Shown: positions 44,511 through 53,938, numbered from the stretch's first letter. The stretch is DNA of 64,000 nt from Planctomycetota bacterium (GCA_021791715.1 JAJYWB010000011.1:1-64000), one strand, 5' to 3'. Notes: generated from the sequence alone by a model not told the origin. Program-made: numbers and translations.

Positions 44511-44765
44511 CGAGCGACGAGGGGAACGCCGGTCGCGACGCGTTTCGACGGAACGACTCGCGGGATCTTCCTCGTTCGGTCTCCCCTTCGGCCGCACTTC
44601 AATCCGGGACGGGTCTCGACGCTTCGCGAGGAGCCGAGACCCCCCCGGATTTTTCCGTATAAACGCTAAATTATTTACGTAATTATAAATAATTTTAGTC
44701 GATTTCGTTTTGCGGCGTTCGCCCGGGCGGTCGCGATCGATTCGACACGAAGAGGGGCTTGTCGA

Positions 44766-45203
44766 ATGCATGCGCATCGCGGTGCTTTGAGATTTTTTTG
44801 GGCGAGCGAGGACGGCCCGACGGCGGTTGAATACGCGGTTTTGTTGATGTTGATCACAGGGATATGCATCGCCGTGGTGCGCGCTCAGGGGAAGAGCGCG
44901 AGCGCGGCGATAGGTTCGGTGAATAGCGAGATGAGCGCTTCGGCGGGTTCGGCGACGAGCGGCTCTTCGAGCGGAACGACGGATTCCGGGGGATTGTCGA
45001 CGGATTCGGGTTCCTCTGGATCTTCCTCCGGTTCCTCTGGATCTTCCGCGGGTTCCTCTGGATCTTCCGCGGGTTCTTCGGGCTCGTCTTCGAGCACTTC
45101 CGGTTCTTCCTCCGGTCAATCGCAAGGCGGCGGCGGCTGGGGAGGCGGCTGGGGAGGCGGCGGAGGAGGAGGAGGGGGTTGGGGAGGAGGTTGGGGGTGG
45201 TGA
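44766..45203 (+). CDS. Second Flp-type pilin with long Ser/Gly-rich, Gly/Trp-ended tail
   Basis: A 145-residue protein. The first 50 residues are a pilin paralogous to the gene at 44331: SEDGPTAVEYAVLLMLITGI with the same cleavage site and Glu. The rest is a tail of Ser/Gly repeats (GSSGSSAGSSGSS type) from about residue 60, ending in Gly/Trp blocks GGGWGGGWGW. Flp pilins are normally 50-70 residues with no such tail. If the pilin domain assembles, the tail would decorate the fibre surface or cap its tip (inference). GAGGGG about eight bases before the ATG supports the start. Confidence 0.87.
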   Translation: MHAHRGALRFFWASEDGPTAVEYAVLLMLITGICIAVVRAQGKSASAAIGSVNSEMSASAGSATSGSSSGTTDSGGLSTDSGSSGSSSGSSGSSAGSSGSSAGSSGSSSSTSGSSSGQSQGGGGWGGGWGGGGGGGGGWGGGWGW

Positions 45204-45434
45204 TTCGGCCGACGTCAAGAATTTCGCATCGCGCGTTTCGCCGGTTCGATCGTCGAGTCGGTGTCGATCAAGCGATTGAACACGCGTATGTATAATAGAG
45301 TGTATTAGTATTTTTTGATTTATTTGACACTTCGGGGTTCGCGTTCCAGATTTCTGACGGCGGCGGGGGACGCGAGATCGATCGTCCGGGGCGCCGCTTG
45401 ATCGATCCCGACATTCGACGGAAAGGCGACGACG

Positions 45435-45977
45435 ATGATACAGATTCCCCAGATCGCGAGCTGGATTTGCGTCGCGGTGTTGATTGAGGCCGCGATTATC
45501 GACGGCTTGAAATTCAAAGTGCCCAATTGGCTCACCTATCATTTTATGCTTGGGGGGCTGATTTATTCGTATTGGCTGCAGGGTCCTTCGGGACTTGCGA
45601 CATCGGCGGCGGGGCTTGGAGTCGGATTGATTCTGTTGCTTCCGTTGTACGCGATCGGCGGGATGGGCGCCGGGGACGTTAAGTTGTTGGCGGGATTGGG
45701 GGCGTGGATCGGGCCTTTGCCGATCTTCTGGGCGTTCGCGTGCTCGGCGATCGTCGGCGGCCTGATCGCGATCGCGATGATGGCGCGGTCGGGACGAATG
45801 TTTCATCATGTCGGTCAGATTCAATCGATCGGATCCGAAATTTTGACGGTTCGCGATCCCGTCGCGTTGTCTAAAACCGCGGCCGAGCGCAAGCCGAGCA
45901 TGTTGCTCTTGCCCTACGGCGTGCCGATCGCGATCGGCTCGATCGGCTATTTCGTCTGGAGCGGCATGTTGTTCTAA
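45435..45977 (+). CDS. Prepilin peptidase (A24, TadV/CpaA)
   Basis: A 180-residue membrane aspartyl protease. The two catalytic Asp lie in AAIIDGLKFKVPNWL (residue about 23) and GGMGAGDVKLLAGL (GxGD, about 81), with about five membrane segments, the pattern of CpaA/TadV. It cuts the leaders from the two Flp pilins. Like other TadV it lacks an N-methylation domain. A GGAAAGG precedes the ATG. It lies between the pilins and the cpaB gene, in the usual Tad order. Confidence 0.9.
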   Translation: MIQIPQIASWICVAVLIEAAIIDGLKFKVPNWLTYHFMLGGLIYSYWLQGPSGLATSAAGLGVGLILLLPLYAIGGMGAGDVKLLAGLGAWIGPLPIFWAFACSAIVGGLIAIAMMARSGRMFHHVGQIQSIGSEILTVRDPVALSKTAAERKPSMLLLPYGVPIAIGSIGYFVWSGMLF

Positions 45978-46010
45978 GATCGATCGACATTTCCATACAG
46001 GATACATCCG

Positions 46011-47021
46011 ATGAACGGCAGATCGATGATGATTTTGATGTTGGCCGGCCTGAGCGGACTGGGCGCGATGGTGGGCGTCAACAAATTGATGAATAAAAAT
46101 CAAGTGGAAGTTCCGCAACAAGAATATGTCGTTGCGACCCGCGATCTGAAGACCGAGGAGGTCTTGAAGGCGTCGATGCTCAAGATCGACAAGAAGCCCA
46201 AGGATTCGTTGCCGCCGAACGTGATGACGAACATCAAGGATTGCGAGGATCGCTGGGTACAAATCAAGATTTTGGCGGGGGAGCCGCTCGTCGAGGGGAA
46301 GCTCGCGCCCAAGGGGGCGCCTCCGGGTCTTGTCTCGCAGATTCCCAAGGGGAAACGCGCCTTCGCGATCGAGGTGAACGAGCAAACCGGGGTTTCCGGA
46401 TTCATCATGCCGGGGCATCATGTGGATATCATCCAGGTGAGACCGAACGTCGGCGTTCAGAACGCGTCCGAGTCGGAAACGATCCTGCAAAACGTGCCGG
46501 TGTTGGCCGTCGGGCAAACGTTCACACGTCCTGAAGATAAGTCGATCATTGTGCGAACGGTGACGTTCGCGGTGAATCCCGATCAGGTTGAGTCGCTCGT
46601 CGCTGCGCGATCGAAGGGGCCGCTTTCGCTGGCTTTGCGCGGAGTCGACGACGTCGAGGTGGTGGAGAAGCCGAAGCCCAAACCGATCGAGATCGCCAAG
46701 GTCGAGCCCGAGCCCGCTCCCGTCGTCGCTCCGCCTCCTCCGCCCCCGCCTCCGGTCGAGCCGACGCCGCCGCCCAAGCCCGTGAAGAAGCAACGAGTCG
46801 TCAAGATCTTTCATGGGATTCAGAACGAGGCGATCGAGACGATCGCCGTGGGCAAGCGAGAATTTGAAGGCGCCGGCGCGAACGACTCCGAATCCGACGG
46901 CGGCCTGGCGATCACTCCCCGGTCTCCAGGATTCGGCGGGTCGGGATCGAAGGAGATTCGCGGCTTCGACGGCGACCCCGCTCCCCCTCCCGCGGCGCCC
47001 GCGATCGATCACAGTCCGTGA
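46011..47021 (+). CDS. cpaB: Flp pilus assembly protein CpaB/RcpC
   Basis: A 336-residue protein. One membrane anchor at the N-terminus (MMILMLAGLSGLGAMVGV) is followed by a SAF-like domain (EYVVATRDLKTEEVLKASML), PKGKRAFAIEVNEQTGVSGFIMPGHHVDI-type segments (only partly quoted) and a beta domain in which FAVNPDQVESLVAAR is typical. From about residue 220 there is a Pro-rich part (PPPPPPPPVEPTPPPKP) and a Gly/Asp tail. CpaB lies in the periplasm and is thought to connect the pilus machine with the outer-membrane pore. AGGAT eight bases before the ATG supports the start. Confidence 0.88.
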   Translation: MNGRSMMILMLAGLSGLGAMVGVNKLMNKNQVEVPQQEYVVATRDLKTEEVLKASMLKIDKKPKDSLPPNVMTNIKDCEDRWVQIKILAGEPLVEGKLAPKGAPPGLVSQIPKGKRAFAIEVNEQTGVSGFIMPGHHVDIIQVRPNVGVQNASESETILQNVPVLAVGQTFTRPEDKSIIVRTVTFAVNPDQVESLVAARSKGPLSLALRGVDDVEVVEKPKPKPIEIAKVEPEPAPVVAPPPPPPPPVEPTPPPKPVKKQRVVKIFHGIQNEAIETIAVGKREFEGAGANDSESDGGLAITPRSPGFGGSGSKEIRGFDGDPAPPPAAPAIDHSP

Positions 47022-47123
47022 TCGACCGTCGCGGCGGCGGAAGTCGATCGTCGAGCGAGATTGATAGAGAATCGCATGAATACGTAAGAGCCCTTGGCCG
47101 CGGTTGACGATAGGATTGATTCC

Positions 47124-48314
47124 ATGAAGGGTGTTACACGAATTGTTTTGGTCGATCCGCACGAGGAGACTCGTTCCTCGCTTCAGCGGTTGATCAGCGG
47201 AATCGATTCGGTTTGGTTGTCCGAGGTCTGCGTCAATTATGAGACCGCGTGTCGATCGATTCTTGATAATCCGCCCGATCTGGCGATCGTCGTGCTCGAC
47301 GGCGATCCCGAGCAGGCGTTGAGCACGATCCAGGCTATCACGACAGGCAAGCCCGGGCTCGTGGTGCTGGCGGCGAGCAAGGTGCGCGACACCGAGGCGA
47401 TTTTGCGGGTCGTTCGAGCCGGCGCTCGTGAGTTTTTGACGTTGCCCGTCGACATCGATGAAATCTTGGGGGCGATCGATCGATTCGTTCGTCCGCTCAA
47501 GCCTCAGAACGATAAATCGCGCAATATTCCCCATGTGATCGCGGTCGCGGGCGCCGCGGGAGGCGTCGGCTGCACCACGTTGGCCGTCAATCTGGCGGCG
47601 ATCCTGGCGCGAAATTCGCCGCAATCGGTCGTGATCGCCGATTTCGACCTGTTGTTGGGATCGGTCGACACATGCCTTGATATTATTCCTGATCGAACGA
47701 TTTTGGATGTCGCGATGAACATCGATCGGCTCGATCTGACGTTGCTCAAGCGGTCGACGACGCGACATTCGTCCGGGCTTTTCGTTTTGCCGCATCCCAT
47801 GACGCTTGAAGACGCGGTGAAGATCGAGCCCGATTCGTTGCGCAGAATGATCAAACTGTTGCGCGCCGTTTTCAATACGGTGATCATCGATACAAGCAAA
47901 GGTCTTCAAGCGTCGGATTTCGTCGCGATGGAGATGGCCGACGCGATCTTGCTCGTCGTTCAACTCGACCTGATTTGCCTGCGGAATACGTCGCGATTGA
48001 TGCAGTTGTTGTCGCACAGCGGGATTCCACCCGAGAAGATTCAAATTGTGATCAACCGTCAGGGATCGAGCGTTTCGGAAATCACCCTGAAAAAAGCGGA
48101 GGAAACGCTCGGCGTGACGATCCGCTGGCAGATTCCCAACGCGACCAAGGTCGTCAGCGAGGCGCGGGTTCGGGGCGTGCCGATCGACGAGGAATCGCCC
48201 GGCAATCGCGTGCATCGCGTGCTCGCCGACATCGCGCGCGAATTCCGCGTTCCCGACCCCGATAAAGAGGTTCCTCAGCCGCGGAAAAAGGGGATCTTCG
48301 CCGCTCTTTTTTAA
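47124..48314 (+). CDS. cpaE: CpaE/TadZ-family pilus assembly localisation ATPase
   Basis: A 396-residue protein. The first 120 residues resemble a response-regulator receiver (RIVLVDPHEETRSSLQRLIS) and the rest is a MinD/ParA-type ATPase. The P-loop GAAGGVGCTTLAVNLAA keeps the deviant Walker A shape but has Cys where Lys is expected after Gly-Val-Gly, as in many CpaE proteins whose ATPase is impaired. IADFDLLLGSVD and VIIDTSKGL complete the fold. It positions the Tad machine at the cell pole. Start ATG at 47124 has AGGA eight bases upstream. Confidence 0.86.
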   Translation: MKGVTRIVLVDPHEETRSSLQRLISGIDSVWLSEVCVNYETACRSILDNPPDLAIVVLDGDPEQALSTIQAITTGKPGLVVLAASKVRDTEAILRVVRAGAREFLTLPVDIDEILGAIDRFVRPLKPQNDKSRNIPHVIAVAGAAGGVGCTTLAVNLAAILARNSPQSVVIADFDLLLGSVDTCLDIIPDRTILDVAMNIDRLDLTLLKRSTTRHSSGLFVLPHPMTLEDAVKIEPDSLRRMIKLLRAVFNTVIIDTSKGLQASDFVAMEMADAILLVVQLDLICLRNTSRLMQLLSHSGIPPEKIQIVINRQGSSVSEITLKKAEETLGVTIRWQIPNATKVVSEARVRGVPIDEESPGNRVHRVLADIAREFRVPDPDKEVPQPRKKGIFAALF

Positions 48315-48386
48315 GGATAAGTAAGAACCGATACCGAATGAGATTCGGCCCGAACGCGGGGAAGGCATGAAGGAGTATATTAAATC

Positions 48387-49841
48387 ATGTTCAATTCGAC
48401 AACAAGAGGAAGAAGCCCGTTCGGACCGCGAGCCGGTTCGCCCCCTTCGGTCGCCGATCCGAGTCGAGGCGAAGCCGCGGCGAATTCGGTGGAAGCCCCT
48501 CCGCCTCCTCCGCCGATATCGCAGCCGCGCGGGCGCGACGCGGTTAAGGAGATTGATCCCGCGCAGGAGAAATACGATTCGCTCAAGCGGCTGATCCACA
48601 ACAAGCTCGTCGACAGGCTCGATCTGAATCGAGTGAGCGAGATCGCTCCCGGCAGTTTGCGGAACGAGATCCGCGGGGTCGTCGAACACCTGTGCGATAC
48701 CGAGAATCCGCTCCTCAATCGGACCGAGCGGCAACGCCTCGTCGAAGAGATCCTTGACGAAACGTTCGGCCTCGGTCCGCTCGAATTGTTGCTGAAAGAT
48801 CCAAAGATCAGCGATATCATGATTAACGGACCCAAGCATATATTTGTGGAGCGAGGGGGGAAGATCGAGCGTTCCGAGGTGCTTTTTCGCGATAACGAGC
48901 ATTTGCTCCAGATTATCGATCGGATCGTGTCGCGTGTCGGCAGGCGCGTCGACGAGACTTCGCCGATGGTGGACGCTCGGCTCGCCGACGGCTCTCGTGT
49001 GAACGCGATCATTCCTCCGTTGGCGCTCGACGGCGCCGCGGTTTCGATTCGCCGATTCGGCAGCAAACCGCTCGGTAAAGACGACCTTCTTCGGTTCAAG
49101 GCGTTCACCCCCGAGATTCTGGCGGTATTGGAAGGCGCGATCAAGGCGCGATTGAATATTATTATCTCTGGAGGCACGGGTTGCGGTAAAACGACTTTGT
49201 TGAACACGCTTTCGAGTTTTATTCCGTCGGGCGAGCGGGTGATCACGATCGAGGACGCCGCCGAGCTTCAGCTTCAGCAGGATCACGTCGTTCGGCTTGA
49301 GACGCGTCCGGCGAACATCGAGGGGCGCGGCGAGGTGACGGCGCGCGATCTCGTTAAGAACGCGCTTCGTATGCGTCCCGACCGGATCATCATCGGCGAG
49401 TGTCGCGGCGCCGAGACGCTCGACATGATTCAGGCGATGAACACGGGTCACGAGGGGTCGATGACGACCGTCCACGCCAACACTCCGCGCGACGCTTTGA
49501 GCCGGCTGGAGACGATGATCAGCATGGCGGGTTTGGAATTGCCGATTCGAGCGTTGCGTCAACAGTTCGCGTCGGCGGTCGATTTGATCGTTCAGGCGAA
49601 CCGGTTGCAGGGAGGTCCGAGGAAGCTGACGAGCATTTCGGAGGTCGTGAGCATGGAGGGGGATACGATCATCATGCAAGAGATCTTCGCGTTTCGTCAG
49701 CTCGGCGTCGACGCCGGAGGTCGAGCGTTCGGCGAGTTCGTTTCGACGGGCATCAGACCGACGTTTATGGATCGGCTCGAGCAGGCGGGTTATCACCTTC
49801 CCTCGGACCTGTTCCGTCAGCGCGTTCTGCTTAAGGATTAA
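48387..49841 (+). CDS. cpaF: CpaF/TadA-family Tad pilus secretion ATPase
   Basis: A 484-residue hexameric ATPase. After about 55 Pro/Arg-rich residues, the N-terminal domain ([19 protein letters not shown]) precedes Walker [12 protein letters not shown] with Lys268, [32 protein letters not shown] and [15 protein letters not shown]. It drives pilin extraction and fibre assembly from the cytoplasm and interacts with TadB/TadC. Length and motifs match. It is followed 72 bp later by tadB. Confidence 0.93.
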   Translation: MFNSTTRGRSPFGPRAGSPPSVADPSRGEAAANSVEAPPPPPPISQPRGRDAVKEIDPAQEKYDSLKRLIHNKLVDRLDLNRVSEIAPGSLRNEIRGVVEHLCDTENPLLNRTERQRLVEEILDETFGLGPLELLLKDPKISDIMINGPKHIFVERGGKIERSEVLFRDNEHLLQIIDRIVSRVGRRVDETSPMVDARLADGSRVNAIIPPLALDGAAVSIRRFGSKPLGKDDLLRFKAFTPEILAVLEGAIKARLNIIISGGTGCGKTTLLNTLSSFIPSGERVITIEDAAELQLQQDHVVRLETRPANIEGRGEVTARDLVKNALRMRPDRIIIGECRGAETLDMIQAMNTGHEGSMTTVHANTPRDALSRLETMISMAGLELPIRALRQQFASAVDLIVQANRLQGGPRKLTSISEVVSMEGDTIIMQEIFAFRQLGVDAGGRAFGEFVSTGIRPTFMDRLEQAGYHLPSDLFRQRVLLKD

Positions 49842-49913
49842 CGAGTCCGTACGGATCGACGAGATCGCAATACACAAACAGAACAACATAAGAGTGAACG
49901 AGAGGGTGAAAAC

Positions 49914-50885
49914 ATGGATCAAACGATGGTGATGATTCTGGTGGGCGTCGCGGTCGTCGTTTGCGTGGGGGGCGTTTGCATGGCGTTCATGAAGACGCCG
50001 TCCGCGATCGCCGAGAAGCGGCTCGACGACATGTCGTCGAAGCGTCGGTTCAAGAATCGCAAAGGGGACGCCGCGGCGAATTTCCTCAAAAATCAGGCGG
50101 TCGACCTGAAGGGTTCGTCGTTCTGGTCGAAGGTTTTCCCAAAAGTCGATGGAATCAACACGCTTTATGAACAAGCCGACGTTGGAATCGAGTTTAAACA
50201 TTTCCTTTACATTCCGATCGGTCTGGCGATCGTATCGGCGGTCGTCGGCTATTTTTTGAAGATTCCCTTGTTGATTATTCCGGTTTGCTCGGCGTCGATG
50301 AGCGTGTTGCCGTTTTTTTGGTTGGTGTTGCGCAAGCGTAAGCGGATCAAAATGTTTACGGCTCAGATGCCCGACGCGCTCGAGCTTGTCGGTCGCGCGT
50401 TGCGCGCCGGGCACGGTTTGGCTTCGGGCTTGCACATGGTGGCGGAGGAGATGCCGTCGCCGATATCGGACGAGTTCGGCCGAGTTTTCGAGGAGCAAAA
50501 CCTGGGGATTCCGATCGAGGATTCGTTGCGGGCGATGGCCGATCGCGTGCCGACGATGGACGTGAGGTTCTTTACGACGGCCGTCGTGATCCAGCGTTCG
50601 ACCGGCGGCGATCTCGCCGAGGTTCTCGACAAGATCGGTCGGATCATTCGCGAACGGTTCCAGATCATGGGACAGGTCGCGGCTTTGACGGGGGAAGGAA
50701 GGCTTTCGGGAGTCGTTCTTTTGGCGATGCCCCCCGTTTTGCTCGCGTTCACCTATACGACGAATCCCGGTTACACCGGAGTCCTTTTTTCGACGCCGGT
50801 CGGGACGAAGATGCTCGTTTTCGCGGGAGTCATGCAGATCCTGGGCGCGATCGCCATCAAGAAAATCATTGCGATTAAGGTGTAA
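49914..50885 (+). CDS. tadB: Tad secretion platform protein TadB (T2SSF domain)
   Basis: A 323-residue inner-membrane protein. One helix lies at the N-terminus (VMILVGVAVVVCVGGVCMAF), a pair at about 95-130 (IPIGLAIVSAVVGYFL, IIPVCSASMSVLPFFWLVL) and one or two at the end. The cytoplasmic T2SSF domain between has QMPDALELVGRALRAGH, DEFGRVFEEQNLGI and TGGDLAEVLDKIGRIIRER, all typical of TadB. It forms the platform that CpaF rotates. TadC follows after three bases, so the two are coupled. Confidence 0.92.
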   Translation: MDQTMVMILVGVAVVVCVGGVCMAFMKTPSAIAEKRLDDMSSKRRFKNRKGDAAANFLKNQAVDLKGSSFWSKVFPKVDGINTLYEQADVGIEFKHFLYIPIGLAIVSAVVGYFLKIPLLIIPVCSASMSVLPFFWLVLRKRKRIKMFTAQMPDALELVGRALRAGHGLASGLHMVAEEMPSPISDEFGRVFEEQNLGIPIEDSLRAMADRVPTMDVRFFTTAVVIQRSTGGDLAEVLDKIGRIIRERFQIMGQVAALTGEGRLSGVVLLAMPPVLLAFTYTTNPGYTGVLFSTPVGTKMLVFAGVMQILGAIAIKKIIAIKV

Positions 50886-50888
50886 AAT

Positions 50889-51824
50889 ATGAACATGGAT
50901 AGCATCATTCCGTTCGCCACGTTCGTCGTTATGGCGCTCGTCGTTTGGGGTTCGTTGTCGACGATCGCCGATCGACAGGCGCGAGTCGCCGATCGACTCG
51001 ATCGAATCATCCGTCAGTCCGCGGGCCGCGACGGCGGGATGTTGGTTCGCAAACAGGAACGGATTCAAGATAAGATCGCCAAGACGGCGCAGAAATTTTC
51101 GAAACCGCTGAGCCCGACGAACGAGGTCGAGCTCGGCAAGTTGCAGACGAAGCTGCTCAACGCGGGATTCCGCGGCGAGCACGCCGTGCAGATCTATTTG
51201 GGAATTAAATTCATCACGCTTTTGATCGCTCTCGCGGTCGCGGCGCCGATCGCTTACGCCAAGTTCGGGCCGACCGTCAAAGGGATGATGTATATGATCA
51301 TTGGAGGATCGATTGGGTTTTATCTCCCTTCGTTCATTCTGGGGATGTTGAAATCGAAGCGTACCGAGGCGATTTTCCTCGGGCTCCCCGACGCTCTCGA
51401 TTTGCTTGTCGTTTGCGTCGAGGCGGGATTGGGGCTCGACGCGGCGATGCGTCGGGTCGCGGTCGAACTCGCGACGGCGACGCCGGTGATTTGCGAGGAG
51501 TTCGCGATCGCGAATTTCCAGCTTCAGATGGGGAGAACGCGGAAAGACGTTTTGCACGATCTCGGCACAAGGACGGGAGTCGACGACATGAGGTCGCTCG
51601 CCGCGGTGTTGATTCAGGCCGAGAAATTCGGATCGAGCATCGCCGCGGCTCTTCGTGTGCAATCCGATTCGATGCGGATCAGGCGTCGGCAGCTCGCCGA
51701 GGAGCGAGCCGCCAAGACCGCGGTTCAACTTCTCTTCCCCCTCGTGTTGTTCATTTTCCCCGGGATATTCGTCGTTCTCGTCGGTCCCGCGGGCATTCAA
51801 ATCTCGGAAACCATGATGAAGTAA
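50889..51824 (+). CDS. tadC: Tad secretion platform protein TadC (T2SSF domain)
   Basis: A 311-residue inner-membrane partner of TadB. One membrane helix is at the start, two lie in the middle and one at the end. The T2SSF domain carries LPDALDLLVVCVEAGLGLDA, VICEEFAIANFQLQMG and GSSIAAALRVQSDSMRIRRR. The spacing to tadB is three bases with no clear Shine-Dalgarno, indicating translational coupling. A C-terminal helix (LLFPLVLFIFPGIFVVLVGPA) ends the protein. Confidence 0.92.
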   Translation: MNMDSIIPFATFVVMALVVWGSLSTIADRQARVADRLDRIIRQSAGRDGGMLVRKQERIQDKIAKTAQKFSKPLSPTNEVELGKLQTKLLNAGFRGEHAVQIYLGIKFITLLIALAVAAPIAYAKFGPTVKGMMYMIIGGSIGFYLPSFILGMLKSKRTEAIFLGLPDALDLLVVCVEAGLGLDAAMRRVAVELATATPVICEEFAIANFQLQMGRTRKDVLHDLGTRTGVDDMRSLAAVLIQAEKFGSSIAAALRVQSDSMRIRRRQLAEERAAKTAVQLLFPLVLFIFPGIFVVLVGPAGIQISETMMK

Positions 51825-51853
51825 CATGATGAAATACCATAAAAGGAATTAAC

Positions 51854-52198
51854 ATGCGTATTTTGCCGAATTACGGTCGCGAAGACGGACCGGTGTTTCG
51901 CAGGCGGTCGAGGTTCAAATCGACTTTGATGATCGCGACGGTGATCGTTTCGATTCCGTTCGCGATCGAATTCGCGCTCGTTCATTACGCCAAGTGGCGA
52001 TCGATGCTCGGCGCGGCGCCGATTCGCGTTGAAACGCCTTGCAGCGACGCCGCGGCGGGTCTAATTCTCGACGCGTATCACGATTGTTCGAACTCGGTTT
52101 CGGGTCACCTACGGAACACGCCCTGGAAGGCCTCCAACGTCCTCGCGGCCGCCGCGGTCACGGCGGTCGCGGGATGTTGGATGATGAAAAAAGGTTGA
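51854..52198 (+). CDS. Small membrane protein at the end of the Tad locus
   Basis: A 114-residue protein of unknown function. An RRRSRF cluster precedes one membrane segment (about 24-42, LMIATVIVSIPFAIEFALV); a Cys-bearing periplasmic part (TPCSDAAAGLILDAYHDCSN) and a second hydrophobic C-terminal segment (VLAAAAVTAVAGCWMM) follow. AAGGA precedes the ATG. Its position 29 bp after tadC suggests a minor Tad component, but I recognise no known TadD, TadE, TadF or TadG signature. Confidence 0.65.
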   Translation: MRILPNYGREDGPVFRRRSRFKSTLMIATVIVSIPFAIEFALVHYAKWRSMLGAAPIRVETPCSDAAAGLILDAYHDCSNSVSGHLRNTPWKASNVLAAAAVTAVAGCWMMKKG

Positions 52199-52248
52199 TC
52201 AGTTCAATCGTTTATGATTTCTTTTTACAGTAATTTGAACAAGCGAGT

Positions 52249-53916
52249 TTATCGTTCTCCATTTAAACCGGGATCGGGGCGAATCATCCGATACGTTCGG
52301 AAACCTCCGGCGAGGTTGATCGCGTTGAAACCCTCTTGGCGCAGCATCCGCGTCGCCACGTAGCCGCGCTGGCCGGCGTGGCAATAGACGACGATCGGTC
52401 GATCGCGTGGAAGTTCATTCAAGCGATCGCGTAACGAATCGATCGGAATGTGGATCGCGGATTCGATCGCGCCGCGGCGGTGTTCGTCGATCGTTCTGAC
52501 GTCGAGGATCGTTCCGTTTTCTCCGAGCGCGGCGGACATTTCTTCGACCTGTGTTTGCGGGTAATCGCGTCGCGCCACCCCAGCGGCGACAAAGCCCGCC
52601 ATGTTGATCGCGTCTTTCGCCGAGCCGAATTGAGGGGAATAAGCGAGTTCGACCTCTTCGAGATCGAACACCGTCATCCGCGCCTGGATCGCGGTCGCGA
52701 GGACGTCGATGCGTTTGTCGACGCCGTCGGCGCCGACGATCTGCGCTCCCAGGATCGCGCCGTCGTCGCCGCGAAACAAAAGCTTGATCGTCATCGCCTT
52801 CGCGCCGGGATAATAACCCGCGTGTTGATTAGGATGAACGTAAATCTTCTCATATTTAAGACCGGATGCGCGTAGCGTCTTTTCGATCTCCCCCGTCTGC
52901 GCCGCGACGACGTCGAACACGCGGACGATCGCGGTCCCCTGCGAACCTCGGAATTTGGAATCGCGACCGAAAATGTGATCCGCGGCGATTCGTCCCTGGC
53001 GATTCGCGGGACCCGCGAGCGGAATTTGCCGCGCCGCCCCGGTGACGAAAGCTCGCACCTCGACGACGTCGCCCACGGCGTAAATATCGGGATCGGTTGT
53101 TCTCATGTGATCATCAACTTGAACTCCTCCGCGAGCGCCGATCGCGAGCCTTGCCGCTTTCGCGAGGTCGCTTTCGGGGCGGACGCCGATCCCGACGAGA
53201 ACGAGGTCGGCGGCGATCTCTTCGCCGTCGTCGAGCGTCGCGACGAGTCCTCCGCCGCGCTTTTCGATCCGTTTCGCCGAGCGTCCCAGCCGAAGACCGA
53301 CTTGATGATGCGCGAGCGCCTCGACGATCGGCGTCGTCATCTCCTTGTCGAACGGAGCGAGAATCTGATCGGCCAGATCGACGACCGTCGTATCAAACCC
53401 GCGCCGAACCATGTTTTCGACGAGTTCGAGCCCGATATAACCCGCTCCCAGGATCAAAACACGTCTAACGCCGGATTCGAGGCGGGCGTGGATGCGATCG
53501 ACGTCGCGTAGGTCGCGGAGGGTGAACACGCCGGGAAGGTCGATTCCCGGAATCGGCGGGACGATCGGCGACGCCCCCGTCGAAAGGATCAGTTTATCGT
53601 ATGTTTCCTTCTCAACGCGATTTTCGTCGATGTATCGAATCGCGACCGTCTTTGACGCTCGATCGATCGATTCGACCGAGGCGCGAACGCGGACGTCGAT
53701 CTTAAACCGATCGCGCAAAAGCGACGGCTTCGCCACCAACAGCTTGTCGCGATCGACGATCTCGCCTCCCAAATAATAAGGAAGACCGCAGTTCGCGAAC
53801 GAAACGTCGTGTCCGCGTTCCAGAAGAACGATCTCGGCGCGTTCGTCGAGCCGCCGCGCCCGCGTCGCCGCGCTCGCTCCTCCCGCCACTCCTCCCACGA
53901 TCACGATTTTCATCAT
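52249..53916 (-). CDS. CoA-disulfide reductase/NADH oxidase-like flavoprotein fused to a rhodanese domain
   Basis: A 555-residue fusion. The N-terminal 450 residues are a CoA-disulfide reductase-type pyridine nucleotide-disulfide oxidoreductase: IVIVGGVAGGASAATRARR, active-site Cys43 in SFANCGLPYYLGG, VLILGAGYIGLELVENM and DIYAVGDVVEV. The C-terminal 100 residues are a rhodanese with active Cys512 (VVYCHAGQRGY). Such proteins reduce CoA disulfide, CoA persulfide or polysulfide with NAD(P)H. The stop of hypE lies 22 bp before this start on the same strand, so it is the last gene of the hydrogenase operon, consistent with a sulfur-linked role (inference). ATG at 53916 or 53913. Confidence 0.92.
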   Translation of the reverse strand: MMKIVIVGGVAGGASAATRARRLDERAEIVLLERGHDVSFANCGLPYYLGGEIVDRDKLLVAKPSLLRDRFKIDVRVRASVESIDRASKTVAIRYIDENRVEKETYDKLILSTGASPIVPPIPGIDLPGVFTLRDLRDVDRIHARLESGVRRVLILGAGYIGLELVENMVRRGFDTTVVDLADQILAPFDKEMTTPIVEALAHHQVGLRLGRSAKRIEKRGGGLVATLDDGEEIAADLVLVGIGVRPESDLAKAARLAIGARGGVQVDDHMRTTDPDIYAVGDVVEVRAFVTGAARQIPLAGPANRQGRIAADHIFGRDSKFRGSQGTAIVRVFDVVAAQTGEIEKTLRASGLKYEKIYVHPNQHAGYYPGAKAMTIKLLFRGDDGAILGAQIVGADGVDKRIDVLATAIQARMTVFDLEEVELAYSPQFGSAKDAINMAGFVAAGVARRDYPQTQVEEMSAALGENGTILDVRTIDEHRRGAIESAIHIPIDSLRDRLNELPRDRPIVVYCHAGQRGYVATRMLRQEGFNAINLAGGFRTYRMIRPDPGLNGER

Positions 53917-53938
53917 CTCACCTACCTTTTCAATCCGA

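Noticed and set aside
44157..51827. 2556-residue minus-strand open frame
   Set aside because: It is the exact antisense of eight convincing Tad genes; its composition is Arg/Asp/His-rich with no domain, and sense-gene evidence is strong. Reported only as a frame curiosity.
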